Source: Wyeomyia smithii
Lineage: Eukaryota; Arthropoda; Insecta; Diptera; Culicidae
NCBI RefSeq assembly: GCF_029784165.1
Contig: NC_073695.1
Location: forward strand, 199,280,857-199,344,856
Direction: 5' to 3'
Length of the DNA stretch: 64,000 bases
Part shown: positions 24,126 through 36,300 of the stretch, in pieces
Position numbering within the stretch: position 1 is the first letter of the stretch
Layout: each line of letters starts with the position of its first letter
Position numbers and translations under genes: made by a program
The notes under the pieces: generated by a model
Seen by the model: the letters and a program-made list of their open reading frames with translations, nothing else
Told to the model about the DNA's origin: nothing
Databases searched by the model: none

Positions 24126-24628
24126 CAGTGCCGTCGTAGACGGTCTTACGTTAAACCTCTAAAAAGCTTTAATCAATACTTAAAAAATGTCTATGGAATG
24201 TATAATGTTTTTTTCGAAGTCTATCTGAAAATTAACTTGGGCACTATAAGGTAACCCTCTAGGATGAAAAATGGCAAAAATGCACTTTTTTCGAAAAAAA
24301 AGTGAAATCAAGCAACATTTTTTTTGGTTATAACAGAATAACTGTTAAGTGTATTATATTCTTAAAATCATTATTGATAAGGCTTCCAGAAAAACGTGTG
24401 TGTTAATGTGGATTTATAGGTGGAAAAAAGGCTCCCGGGCGGGGTCCTTGTCCTTTTTTTACGTTTCAGGTGTCCACTAACAATTTTTTAAAAGAGTCTA
24501 GCTGCGCTCATTTGAGACCTAGCATTTAGAACCGTTTAGAAAAATTTTGGTTTCCATAGGAAATATACAAAATCTAAATTTTATTTTGATCATGATAACA
24601 GAATGACTATTAAGTGTATTTTTCTTTT
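24126..24628 (+). repeat. Two diverged tandem copies of a dispersed repeat, one split by the 5.8-kb insertion
   Basis: The segment around 24,335-24,410 (AACAGAATAACTGTTAAGTG, then ATCATTATTGATAAGGCTTCC) is repeated at 24,597-24,647 (AACAGAATGACTATTAAGTG), and the second copy continues after the insertion at 30,444 (CTTTCCGAAAAATGTGCC). Non-coding. Confidence 0.6.
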
Positions 24629-24647
24629 ATAAACGTTATTGATTAGC
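24629..24647. repeat. Left 19-bp target-site duplication
   Basis: ATAAACGTTATTGATTAGC is present here and again at 30425-30443. Removing the DNA between the copies restores a sequence that aligns continuously with a related repeat at about 24,340-24,410, which confirms an insertion. Confidence 0.85.
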
Positions 24648-27600
24648 GGAGGAGTTGGCAGCACGGCTGATTGATGGTACGTGCTCTGAAACCTCTCCGT
24701 TAAATTATTGAATTTTAAGTGATTTATGCAGGCAAGTTTGCTGAAAAGTGAAGAAAAGTTATCAGTGATGGTTTTGTTGCGCGGTAATAATAAAGTATCA
24801 GTGAAAATGCGAGTGTTTCTAGCGTTGGAATGACCAATTTATCCACGCTCAAAAATTGCCAAATTGCCAAGCCAGGAAAGTTGTGCAAGTGTTAGTGCTA
24901 ACTCGGTGTATCGCACTGGCTAGCGGTGTGTTATGCACGTACAAAAGATTGCGTGGTGATGTGAGCGAAGAGGATGGCAGTTGGATAGCGTTGTGCTATG
25001 GTGTCGCCTGGTGCTGCTCGGTGTGCGTACCATCACTACCAAAGCGCCATCCAGATAAGTTTTGTGTCTCATATTTTTTTTTAGAATGCATAGGCACTCG
25101 GTTTTGTGTTGTAGCTGATAGCGGATTTCGGTGTGCCCTTTTGGCTAGAGTATGAATGTTTGAATGATCTGTTTGGCGTACGAAGTTTTTTTAGGCATGT
25201 AGAACATTTTTTATTGCCTGGCTACCAAGCTGGGTTGCCGGGTGCGATAAGTCTCATTTTTTCGTTTTCAATTATGCGTTGCGCGTTTGTTTCTAGTAAT
25301 CGACAAGTGCGTTTTTTGATAATGTGTTGAGATTTTGTTTCAATTCGTGTTTTAGGCACAGGACGCAACACAAAATAACACACAAAACAAAATAACACAT
25401 TAGAATTGTATTGAATAACACCATTTACTTTAAATTGCAATTTGTGTGTTTCTGATATATGTCTGAACTGTTTTACCGCGCATGGCGGGTCAGTCCCGTT
25501 AGTATATTGAGCAAACCGAGAAAAATAGTAGGAGGGTGGTATCCGGGATACGACCGCATAGTTGACGTAGGACTACAATAGTTTAATATTTCCCTTTTGG
25601 CTCTGTTTGATTTGAGCTCGTTTTACTTTTGGCACGGTTCGATTTTGGCACACATGTGCCAAAACGAGCGATTATGTCTGAGCACATTTCTTAGTCTTCT
25701 TGATTATTTCAACAAATTTAAGCTCAACATCCTCCAAAAGAAAGGTATTTTGGTTCTTTATGTTGCCGAAGCGAATGACCGGAATCGGTAAAACGGTTCC
25801 TGGAACATGACCGGAACATGTGCCGGTAATATGTGTAATGATCATGATCTAAGCAGTACTAAGCCTCTCATTACTCGGGTAGTAATATCAAGTATCTAGG
25901 TCATCAGCCTCGATTTAGCGACACCTTAAACGACTTGGAACTAAAACTAGTTCATTGGTGGAAATATTTATGAAAAAACGTCATGAAAAGAGAACCGTTT
26001 ATTTTTGGCATGGTTCAATCTTGGCAAAAGGAAAATTCTGCCGTGTCGTGCTTAGCAAAATCGAACGAGGTGTGTATGTTGATTATTCATTTGCAGCACA
26101 CTATTTCAAAAGAAAAAATATTCTCTCCAACATTGATGAATACCTTTCATTCTAATACAGTCAATTTTCTTCAATAGGCAAAAAGGCAAGCTTCTATACA
26201 GACCTAAATTGAGTACGATTTAGTAGAAATTAAACAATATTTATTTGTCTTGTGAACGATGGCTCACTCTCCGATCACCAAGCGGCAAAGATGTCACATA
26301 ATAAAATTTTCCTGCAGTTGCAAGTTCGTTAAAAAAATAACGATAAAAAATAACAGTTTTGGAACAAAAATGTATATTCACAAAAAAATTAAAATGGACA
26401 TGAGAAAAATAGAGTGTAGAGTTCAAAAATAAACAACGCATTTTATCTGTACAATGAACCTAATTTTTATACCCTGCTATCTGCCTCTACCGACACGTAT
26501 AGCATTTTGCTGTCCCCGGTGGCACGGTGTATTTTGCGGCACTCGAATGATCATATTGAATTCTGATATTTGCTACTACATATACGAAACAAGAAGAAGA
26601 AGAAGATAATTCAAACGGCAATTCGATTGTGTTCCAGATCGCAAAACTATACCTACGCGTTAACCCAACACGCCCCACTGTGCGTCGACAACAGCAATGT
26701 AGTCTTCACTTGGCTTGGCTGCACACAGATGAATATCTACTGCACTCATAGACGACGAGTGACCAGCGCTCTGTTCATACATTGCACAGTGCAGTACTGT
26801 TGCCTGTGCCAGCGTGTTTTCCATCAAGACATCAGTTTTAATAACATTCTGACAGCCGAACGTAAAGCTGTCCGATAGTGGAGGTGGTTACGAACTTTCC
26901 GAAAAAGCTTCACCTTCAAGACATCAATATTGTCTAGGCTCATAGAAGCAAACGTTAGTTGACCTATTGGGACGGGGAGATTCTGTCAAATTTTTTTTTT
27001 GCCATTGCTATACAGGATGTCACAGCAAGCAGTTGGTGCCTATCCATGAAGTCTGTGCCAGGGGTGCTCGCATGTGATTGGTACATTGTTCGTGAATATT
27101 CGACCTTGGAATTTTTATTCAATTTTTACTGTTAAACAATTAAATGATAATGATAACTGAGGAATCACAAAATTGTCCATCATTTCATCAATCCAACGAC
27201 ATATTGATTATTGTAATCCATCATGTGGTTACATCAGCATTACCGTTTGAAATCTTTCATTCCAACGTTACACCTTGGTTTTAGTTTCCGCAGAATGTAT
27301 CTCGATATAGTGCGGTTAGACGTAGTCCTACGTCAAAAATAATTTAATGTTTAATTTCATACCATTGCTCATTACGATATGGGACAATATGTTTGGATGC
27401 TTTCCCGAAGTTTTTCAGAACAAATTTTTTGAATTCAATAATTGTTATGAAACTATACATATTTAACCACCACTTCCGTCTAATATTTTAGTTTTGATGG
27501 GGATTCAAATGGGTCGGACTCACTATGCGCAGCACTATTATGCTTTTAATCTTTTTATGACTCCTTTAGCTTTTAAATAAATTTTATTGCTTCCAAGCGA

Positions 27601-30424
27601 GTTTTCATGAATCGAGTTTTGTTTTTCCCACAGAATAGGTGGGATGTTTTTCAATTATTAAACACGCTGGATTTGATGGAATCGGAAGGATTACAATTTA
27701 GAAATTTATCGTTCGTGTTATGACCAGACGGTTACGAACATTTTGCTTAGTTTTATGTATGTACTTGTTTTATGATTTTTCGAGCTTTTGAAATGTTGAA
27801 ACAATTTTATTTATTATATTTAATCACGTTGAAATCTTGTAGGTCGGCATAGTAACTAACTCCTGATTGCGATTGTTTTGGCATTTTATAAACCAACTTA
27901 GAACTCTGTCTTGTTTGATATACATGTTTGCATTTTTGTTAATTTTCGAGCTATGAATGCATGGAACTTTGCCAGTTTTTATACTCAGTAGGTATCTTAG
28001 CTTAATTGATTTTGGAAGAAAATTTGTTTAATAGGATAGTGCGTGTAAGTTACAGGTGTTATTGCGAAGTGGGTTTATTCGGGAATGTTTGTTGTGTTGT
28101 GCATGTTGCGGAATATTCACTTAAGTTCCGTGAAGAATCATTGATGAACTAGCTGAATTGGCATATGGAATGGTACTACGCCACCGTAGTCTGCAGCGGG
28201 TTCTGTATTACTTCTCATGACTGTTGAGAAGTTTGAAACTGACAACAAGGCTAGCTGGATAATGTGTGCGGTTTTGTTCTACGTGTGATTTTGGTGAAAA
28301 AGTTGTATTCTTATTAGTGTAATTGGTCAAATTTTTCGGTTCAGGTTCTACTGCTGCCCGGGAATGGGCAAAAAGAAGCCAGCGGATCGTCATGAAGCAG
28401 ATAAGTGGCATTTTTATTCATAGTGTTTTTGAAATGCTTTATTTTTTGTTTGTTTTGAAATCGCACTTGGAAGGAATTGAAGAGGGGTCGAAAAAGATCG
28501 TTTTTGGGATTGCGTCTTGGGCTTACTTAAGAGCGCTCGAAGCGCCATCAACATCCAGATAGAGGAGCATTGTTATTCAGAAATGTCAGGTGAATGAGGT
28601 TCCGAAAGTCATAAGAAGTACTCGAAGCAAAGATAATTTCGTAGTTAGCGTCAAATGATATGATTCGTTATGCACGGAGGGGGAATGTAATCGTTAACAT
28701 TTTGAGTGATATTTGTCGATAATTGACAACTTAAATTCAGGCGCATATGTGAGAGAAAGTCGTCCATGGCAGTCCTCTTGAGGAAGTCATATACAAACGT
28801 GAACTGTTTTACAATTCAGTTTCACTTGCGATGTGCCCGTTCAGGAGGGTCGGGTTCCGAGTCGAAATGTGGCACCAAGGCTTTGCTTTTTTCGATTTTC
28901 CTATGTTGCATATGACTTAAAGCCGCGACCCAGATTCTCATGACTTAAGGGGTTATATACCTTTTTGGTCGAGAAAAATGAGGGAAGTTTGAATCTATTT
29001 TAAAGCGCATAGCATCATTTTCATTGCATCAAAGGGGTATTTTTCTGAAAGTACAGTTTATTAACAACAAAAAATACGTTCGATTTTGAGTACTTTGGTG
29101 CAGTAATGATAGCCAAAATCTTATGCTTCACTTTTTCGATTTTTATAGCTTTTGGGCAGATGTTTTATATAATACGTTCCAATTATGACTGGTTCGGCAT
29201 TTTGTTAATAAACTTGAGACTATATATTGGTCAATATGGATAACTTCGTTTTTAAATTATTAAGGCTTTGTATGCATGAAACTTTGCCAATTTTTCTATT
29301 AAATAGGTAACATTCACATCGAAATGTCGTATCCCCGAGCGTCTGCGTCGGTAGAAGGAAAAATAGCGGTCGTGCGTAATGCTTCGGTGTAAACCGCGTT
29401 TCCGGTTCGGGAGAGTTTTGCTCATATGAACGTTTTCGAAATTAAGTGATTTCGCGGAGTTTACCCAGATGCTTGTTCATGTCTCACCGAAGATTTCGTT
29501 CAGTCGATAAATATCGTGACTAACGAAAACGCGATGTATACCTTCCAAAGAATCGCGGCCAACGTGTACTCGAGATTAACAAATAGCTGGTTGCTACAAG
29601 TGGTGAAGGCTACTTCACGCGCGTCGTACGCAGAGGATCGCGGTGTTTGGCAAGAAAGATACTCATGGTTCGTTTCCGTAATAAGCGCGCATCATTTTTA
29701 TATTCCGTTTTTCAGGTGTGTTTTTCGCGGGATCGTTTTTTTAGAGCAGACGAAGTGAATACGAGAGACGTCGTTAGTCGATCTGTTATATAGAAAATAT
29801 CCGGTTGACCGAACCTAGAGAGACTCCGTGTTTATACATTTCAAGTGGCCTATTTTTAGATAGATCAACAACGCGCAATAGCTTTCGGTATAAAGAGGAT
29901 CACCTTACGAGGAGATATCCGATCATTTGAAGTTGTCTCGATTCGGTCAAAGATCCAGTATCCTTGCGAACGATTTATTGTTGCGGTGTTACATTTTCAA
30001 ACTGAATAAGTTCGAATCGCATTATGAATATCGTGGCGGATGTAATGAAATCAATGGCGCGACACTTGTTGTAAAGAACCCGACGCTCGAAATCAGCGCA
30101 TCGTTCACCAAAACGAACCCTGCTGTATACCTTGCCCTTTCTCCAACATCCCAGTGATTTCTCGTGGAAGTGCAGAGGTGTTCTCGGCTTCCATAAAGCG
30201 AGTATCACGTCAACATTTTCCTATACAAACTCCTTCTTTGACCTGCATACGGATGCGGCCGGCGCTGGTATTGCCTGATAAATATATTAAGGTCACCAGT
30301 TTTTACACATTGAGGATGCATGTTGGTCCCAAGCATCATCTATTGGTTCTCTGTGTAATTACTGCTGATCTGGCAATAACGGAGTAGCAACCGCGGGCGG
30401 TCAATCATGCTCATGCTCATGCTC
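24648..30424 (+). mobile_element. 5.8-kb ORF-less insertion, retroposon-like
   Basis: The insertion is bounded by 19-bp direct repeats and its right end is a short tandem tail (CATGCT repeated about three times, 30,408-30,426), the hallmark of target-primed reverse transcription by non-LTR elements. So the element reads left to right. The first about 400 bases are GC-richer, like a 5' untranslated region, and the last about 1.1 kb looks like a 3' untranslated region. No endonuclease, RT or gag ORF is present; the longest frames are about 100 codons without motifs. Local direct repeats occur inside (around 25,600/25,970 and 27,880/29,190). It may be an internally deleted or non-autonomous element, or a retroposed long RNA. 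Confidence 0.65.
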
Positions 30425-30443
30425 ATAAACGTTATTGATTAGC
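30425..30443. repeat. Right 19-bp target-site duplication
   Basis: Identical to 24629-24647; see the insertion between them. Confidence 0.85.
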
Positions 30444-31075
30444 CTTTCCGAAAAATGTGCCGTAACCGATAACCTGATATGGAATATTCCTAATCTGGTT
30501 TCTGGTTATTTCCACAACTTGTTCCAAACAAGATGTAAATTATTTTAATGTTCATCAGGTATCTTAATCTTTATTTAGTAGGAAGGTTCATTTATTTTTT
30601 TTTCTAGGGTGGTTCCAAAAACAATAAAAACGAAATTTGTTGCTAATAAATAGGAAAAGTAATCATTGAGTAGGAAGCTTTTGTCATTGACATCGCATTC
30701 GTGCCATAACTAGCAATGTTTTTTTTTTCAATGTGAAATTACAAAGAGTTCATTAGGCAGACAGTATATGAAGTAGAGAGAACGAAAAATAAGCGAACTG
30801 GAAATATGATACAGATTTGGAAAAATATACCGCATCCCGACGGGACTTGAACCCGCAATCTCCCTGTCTCCGGCATGGCACGACGCAGACTGACTTTAGT
30901 CTCGATCACACAGGTCTATAAGATTATCAGCATCGGCTGACTCTTCTGTGTGCGATGAGACATTCCTTTCAGTCTATAAATAACGCTTGCACAGCAGTGT
31001 GTGTAGTTAGGGATGAGCAACGGAATAAGTCGGCAGTGAAATGTGATACGATATAGATTGTGGAACAGTACCACC

Positions 31076-31150
31076 GTCCCCCGTAGTTTAATTGGTCGAA
31101 AACACCATGCCGGAGACAGGGAGATTGCGGGTTCAAGTCCCGTCGCACTG
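31076..31150 (+). ncRNA. tRNA-like module (Pol III A and B boxes) in the foldback
   Basis: An A-box-like TAGTTTAATTGG and a B box GGTTCAAGTCCC are about 35 bases apart. The T-arm folds (GCGGG, loop TTCAAGT, CCCGT), and an imperfect anticodon stem CCATG/CAGGG is possible. The base before the would-be anticodon is C, not T, and the acceptor stem is imperfect, so this is tRNA-derived rather than a working tRNA. A second copy of the 3' half, without the A box, lies inverted at 30,839-30,880. Confidence 0.5.
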
Positions 31151-32120
31151 TGGTCCAGAAATGAAAAAAGGTGGTCAAAAGTCATTTTCTCGTAAACGTT
31201 ACATTTTAGAGCAATACTGTCTTCGAGAAAGTTTTAGAGTAAAAAAGACCCTTCTTTAAACATTAACAGATCCGTGATGAATCCCCCTACAAGTGAGATA
31301 AAAAGAACATTATCTCTAAAAATCAATATTTTTTATTGCCGTCTTTGGCAAAGTTTTCCAAAATAACATAACAAAAAACTTTGCTGAAGACACTAGGTAG
31401 CTATTTCTCAATCTTACTGAGCTATCTGATTATGTTCAATGATGTTTAAAAAAAAGGTTTTTGCCGTTGAAATTAATATTTTATACCACTATACCTCTGA
31501 TATTCTCACTGAACTATTAAAACAACATCATACCTTTATTTTTTATATGTTATAGCAGACTTTTATTTACGATAATAAGGTTTCTATCAATTTTTCCTGC
31601 CAAAAAATTAACTTTTGACAGGTAATTTTCGATTTACTGCCGTTTTCCAACACATCATTTTTTGGAAGGAAAAATTGATAGAAACCTTATTATTGTAAAT
31701 AAAAGTCTGTTGTAACAAATAAAAAATAAAAGTCTGATGTTGTTTCAAAAGTTCAGTGAGAATATCAGAGGTATAGTGGTATAAAATATTAATTTTAACG
31801 GCAAAAACTTTTTTTTAAAACATCATTGAACATTATCAGATAGCTCAGTAAGATTGAGAAATAGCTACCTAGTGTCTTCAGCAAAGTTTTTTGTTTTGTT
31901 ATTTTGGAAAACTTTGCCAAAGACGGCGATGAAAAATATTGATTTGTAGAGAAAATGTTCTTTTTATCTCACTTGTAGGGGGATTCATCACGGATCTGTT
32001 AATGTTTAAAGAAGGGTCTTTTTTTACTCTAAAACTTTCCCGAAGACAGTATTGCTCTAAAATGTAACGTTTACGAGAAAATGACTTTTGACCACCTTTT
32101 TTCATTTCTGGACCACAGTG
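31146..32120. mobile_element. 975-bp foldback with Transib-like ends and CGTCG duplication
   Basis: The ends are CACTGTGGTCCAGAAATGAA in inverted orientation, and CGTCG is duplicated at 31141-31145 and 32121-32125. The empty site CCCGTCGGGATG is preserved in the opposite arm of the host foldback, so the boundary is exact. Almost the whole element is one long inverted repeat centred near 31,633. Transib transposons are known for ends beginning CAC-purine/pyrimidine-TG and 5-bp GC-rich target duplications, which this matches. It encodes no transposase. Superfamily is inferred from ends and target duplication only. Confidence 0.65.
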
Positions 32121-32689
32121 CGTCGGGATGCGGTATATTTTTCCAAATCTGTATCATATTTCCAGTTCGCTTATTTTTCGTTCTCTCTACTTCATATACT
32201 GTCTGCTTAATGAACTTGCGTGTTAACGGGAAAAAGCCGTTGTTATAATAGAAATTTAGTTCGAAAAATTACAAAGTGTTTTGTACAAAATATAAAAGCG
32301 TGTGTAACGGAGGGTTAAGAGGTTAGGTTTCTGTTTTCCTTTAAATATCATAAATTTTAATGGTTTTCGTAGTTGCACTCTTACGAAACTAGTTGGTCCA
32401 TCTTTGTGGTACAAACAGTATAAGCAGGCTCGGACTGCGGAAACCACGGCGGTTTAGCGCCGCCTTGGTTCTCTGCCCTCGAATAAGCGTCGAAACTCTT
32501 CAGAAATATATTTACAGTTGAACTACATATGCGGCGTATAAAATATTTGAGTTTAATATTGAATGACACTTTTTGTTGATCATCAAACGTGCCACATATT
32601 TTTCAATAGACATTCTGATGCGAAATGGATGTTGAAAATCCGGGACACACAGTCTCGATAATTGGATCTGATGCGATCATACAACATCG

Positions 32690-32880
32690 TACTCGGCCTC
32701 TCGTTCATTCGGTCTCCCGTTCATTCGACCTTGTGTCCATATGGCCTTTCGTCCATTTGGCCTTGTGGCAGTATACCTCGTATCCCTCACGCCTCCCATC
32801 CATTATGCTTCGCGTCTAATTGCCTAGCATACTATACCTAACATCCATATGCCTAGCGTCCATATGCCTCGTGTCCCGTC
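32690..32880. repeat. Degenerate ~16-bp minisatellite
   Basis: About eleven imperfect units resemble CCTTTCGTCCATTTGG, CCTTGTGTCCATATGG and CCTAGCGTCCATATG. No coding frame is evident. It is probably part of a dispersed repeat. Confidence 0.6.
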
Positions 32881-33009
32881 CCCATCTAAAATCATGTCCG
32901 ATTGAGTTGAAATTTTACACAGGTCATTTTTTTGACCCAATAAACAAAGTGTACATGGTCAGTTTTTAAAATTTTACATGATCATTTTCGCGGTCACCCT
33001 AATGTACAC

Positions 33010-33352
33010 TAGGGATGTTACGGATATCTGCATCCGCATTCGCAAATGCGGAACATCCGCATGAAAATTGACATCCGCATTCGCATCCGCATCCGCAAAT
33101 ATCGCTTCATGAAATTTTGTAGAAAAAATTTACTGATGTATTTACTGCTCGCCTAAATAACTTTTGCACTGAGGAGGGACATGGTCACTTGAAATAAGCA
33201 AAATAAAACACAAGGGATGCTACGGACATTCGCATCCGCATCCGCGGAACATCCGTATGAGAAGTGACATCCGCATCTACATCTGCATCCGTAATCACAT
33301 ATCCGCATCCGCATCTGCAGATGTCCGAAAAATCACATCCGTAACAACCCTG
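33010..33352. mobile_element. hAT-type MITE built of GCATCC hexamers
   Basis: The ends TAGGGATGTTACGG and CAGGGTTGTTACGG (other strand) are flanked by the 8-bp duplication ATGTACAC at 33002-33009 and 33353-33360. The interior is largely repeats of ATCCGC / GCATCC in one orientation. It has no coding capacity. An 8-bp duplication with T at position 2 and A at position 7 is the Ac-type hAT signature. Confidence 0.8.
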
Positions 33353-33360
33353 ATGTACAC

Positions 33361-36300
33361 TACCCGCCATCAGTTTGGAATCGCAACATCCCATTTAAAT
33401 ATGACAGCACCCCCGAAAAAGTTAGGCATCACTTGGAGTAGGCAGATATCTCGTGTTTCCGATAGCCTAGAAAGTTGGGTCTTCAGCAAACTTGCGCAAA
33501 AGGTGAAGGGCTTTTGGATGGCTGACTGTTCAGTGCGGAACTCCACCGCTACGTGGCACTAGTGAGCATAAAGTTGATCGTATTTTGGCCTCCCACTATT
33601 TTAACTTCCTAAAAAGTTTGGCTTTCAAAGTGACGTCAGGCATCGATTTTTGCCTTTGTGTCTTCTATTATGGAAATGTCCTTATTGGATCATATTTGGT
33701 TATTTTTGGCTGTGTTCCGGAAACTAAAAGTCGCCCTCTCGGATTTCAAAATAGTTTTTAGAGTTCATGTTAACACTTTCATTTATTCATGTTTACACTT
33801 TCGGAAGAAATCCAGATATGAGAGCTCCTTCATTCTCTAGAATAGAAACTAAGATATTTAGAAAGCTTGCTTGAATGCAAAAACTGTCAATGAAATGTGG
33901 AATAGGTCAATATAAGTAAACACTGTCGGAACTTTGTAGTATTATCATCCTTTTTTTGAAGGAAATCGAGCATTTTTTGCATTTTGACAAATATCCATAA
34001 GGTGATGCTATTTCCAGAACAATAATAAAATTAAAATAAGATTGGAAATATTTCACTTTTAAAGTAAATGATACTTTTAAAACAGGAGCACACAGTAGCT
34101 CGCACGACAAGGAATAATTTTTTTTGACAGAGGTACCTCAATGTGCACCTGATGCAGTGATACGATGGACAAGATGAAAAGGCACAGCAATGGCAACATT
34201 ACCACAACGAGTATGATTTATTGGCGAGCCAAACCGATGCCGAAGCATATTTTCTTTTTGGTGCAACTTGTGCAGTACCTGACTGTATGCATTCCACCGA
34301 TTGCGGTTTAACAAAACTAGAATGGTTCACAATTGACTTTTCTGATTTTGAATAATATTAAAAATAATGAGATTGAGCAATACTTCTATCGATATTCCGG
34401 TATCGATACTTGGAAATTCATTCGCTCGATACCGATACTGTTGAAAACCATCCATAGAGTTGATTTGAGTTATGGTATCGAAGCATCAATTTTTTGGAAA
34501 GTATGCTCATGTAGGCATGCTCATCGCTACTCAATAGTGAGTAGATGATAATTAATATCAACTATTACATTCTTCAAATTGCAGACAGTTTTTCGAATTT
34601 TCAGAATTTTGAGAGTGCAGATTATGAACCAACCTGATGACCAAGCAATTCCCATGGACACCATCAAGAGAGTGAGCGCGCGAGAGAAAAGGTAACGCGC
34701 ATGTTGAAGGGTGGGAACCGATCTGCAAATATGATGAAAATGGCAACAAGGTGTTTTGGGTTGTACTACGGCGGCCAGCCTAACGCCGTTAGCACTCTGC
34801 AGTAGATGCTATCTAGTGGCACGCGCCCCCGGTCACGAATAACGTTGAGCATGGTTGATTTAGCTGATGTACTGTTCGCTTTGCGATGTGAATGACTTTT
34901 GTTAGATGGTTAGTTTTTGCAGCGGATCTAACTGGTTTGGAATGAGAGGATGACAATTTTTATGTTCGTGTGTTCTGCTGGCTAGAGATTCATTCTCAAA
35001 TGTTGATCTATGCATTAACTATTCAACTAACAAACATTGCGATACAACAAATGAAGCAGAGAGTGATGCTGTGTTGTTCACAGTAGTGTTTTTTTTTTCT
35101 ATTATCTTCTAAAATTTCTACAAACTAGCACTGGCTAATGGGAAGTATTTCGCTGGTTGCGATTTGCAAATAAAAATATCAGATAAGATTAAACGGCACG
35201 CAATACATGAACATTAATTAACAAGCATATCTACTAACAACTTCAGCTTGAGGCAAGCATTAACTTATCCCAACGAAGACAAGCCGCTCGACTTGTCTTG
35301 CCTACGCAACGCAGCATCCGGAGCATCCAGTGGATGTTACACAAGAAGGATAGAGAAAATTACGCACGAATTTGTGTCGATTTTATGAATAATTGTAGCT
35401 CACCGCTATACGTTTATTTCTGCGTAGGGAGTTAAACATAACTGGAAGCTGAACATGGTTGGTATCATACGTATTGAACGCAATGAGGTGATAGCGGTGA
35501 ATATTGCGTCAACTTGGCGTCAATATGCCAGTAGGTTATTGAACATGAAAACGTGTTGATAGTAGAAAATAGAAAAATGCTCGATCATTAACAATAAATT
35601 TTGGTGAAATAGAACGTTGAAAATCAATTTACAAATTATTTCAAGTTGTTAAATTGCTTCACATCCGCATTGCAACACCACGGATGAGTCATCAAAGCAC
35701 CGCCACCGCCGGGAGTGAATTTTCCTCCCTGTATTTACCCGTGAATCTAATTGAAATCAATTTAAAAGCAATTTGAGTCAATAAATCCTCTCCCATTTCA
35801 ACGACTAGCGACGTAAACAAATAGCCGTCGTCGACTTTGGCAGATCTCTATCAGACAAACTCAAACGTGTGCAGTTTCACAATAGAAAGATAGAAAGACA
35901 GAGGCAGCTCGAAGATCCAATTGATGCCGTCGAATGTGCTATGGTAAGCGAATAATTAATTTTCCGGTGTGCGGTCCAATCCAAATCGAAACGGTTTACC
36001 GCGCTTTACGCTGCTCCTGTTGTCGATATACGGTCGGTTGGTTCTCTAACACGTAACTATCTATCAAAGATAGGTGGTTGTATTGCGAAAAAAATGGAGT
36101 ACCTACCTGCAGAGCTTTTAAGGTTACAGTTTATTCAACCTTTTCTAACCACAGATTAATAAGAGGTACCTATGAGTGCAATTTGAAGTTGCCACTGATC
36201 CGTACTGCTTTGGAGCACGAATTAACTGTTGTTTTATTTCTGAAAATCCTGTATCGGAATGTGCAATTTTTTCCAAAGTTTACGCGCACCTAATCATTCG

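Larger units (their letters stand above)
30747..32216. mobile_element. Outer foldback element with tRNA-like module, split by a later insertion
   Basis: Inverted ends run AGTTCATTAGGCAGACAGTA inward from 30747 and, on the other strand, AGTTCATTAAGCAGACAGTA inward from 32216; the complementarity continues for about 95 bases. Next to each arm is a copy of a tRNA-like B-box segment (TCCGGCATGG and its complement). Removing the 975-bp inner element plus one 5-bp duplication leaves an intact element of about 490 bp. No ORF. Confidence 0.8.

Noticed and set aside
24856..25155. 99-codon ORF rich in Cys/Val near the 5' side of the 5.8-kb insertion
   Set aside because: No domain, a non-ATG-like context, and no continuation; it is more likely 5' untranslated sequence of a retroposon.
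33257..33562. 101-codon ORF with Ser/Ile/Arg repeats
   Set aside because: It is translation of the GCATCC hexamer array of a hAT MITE.
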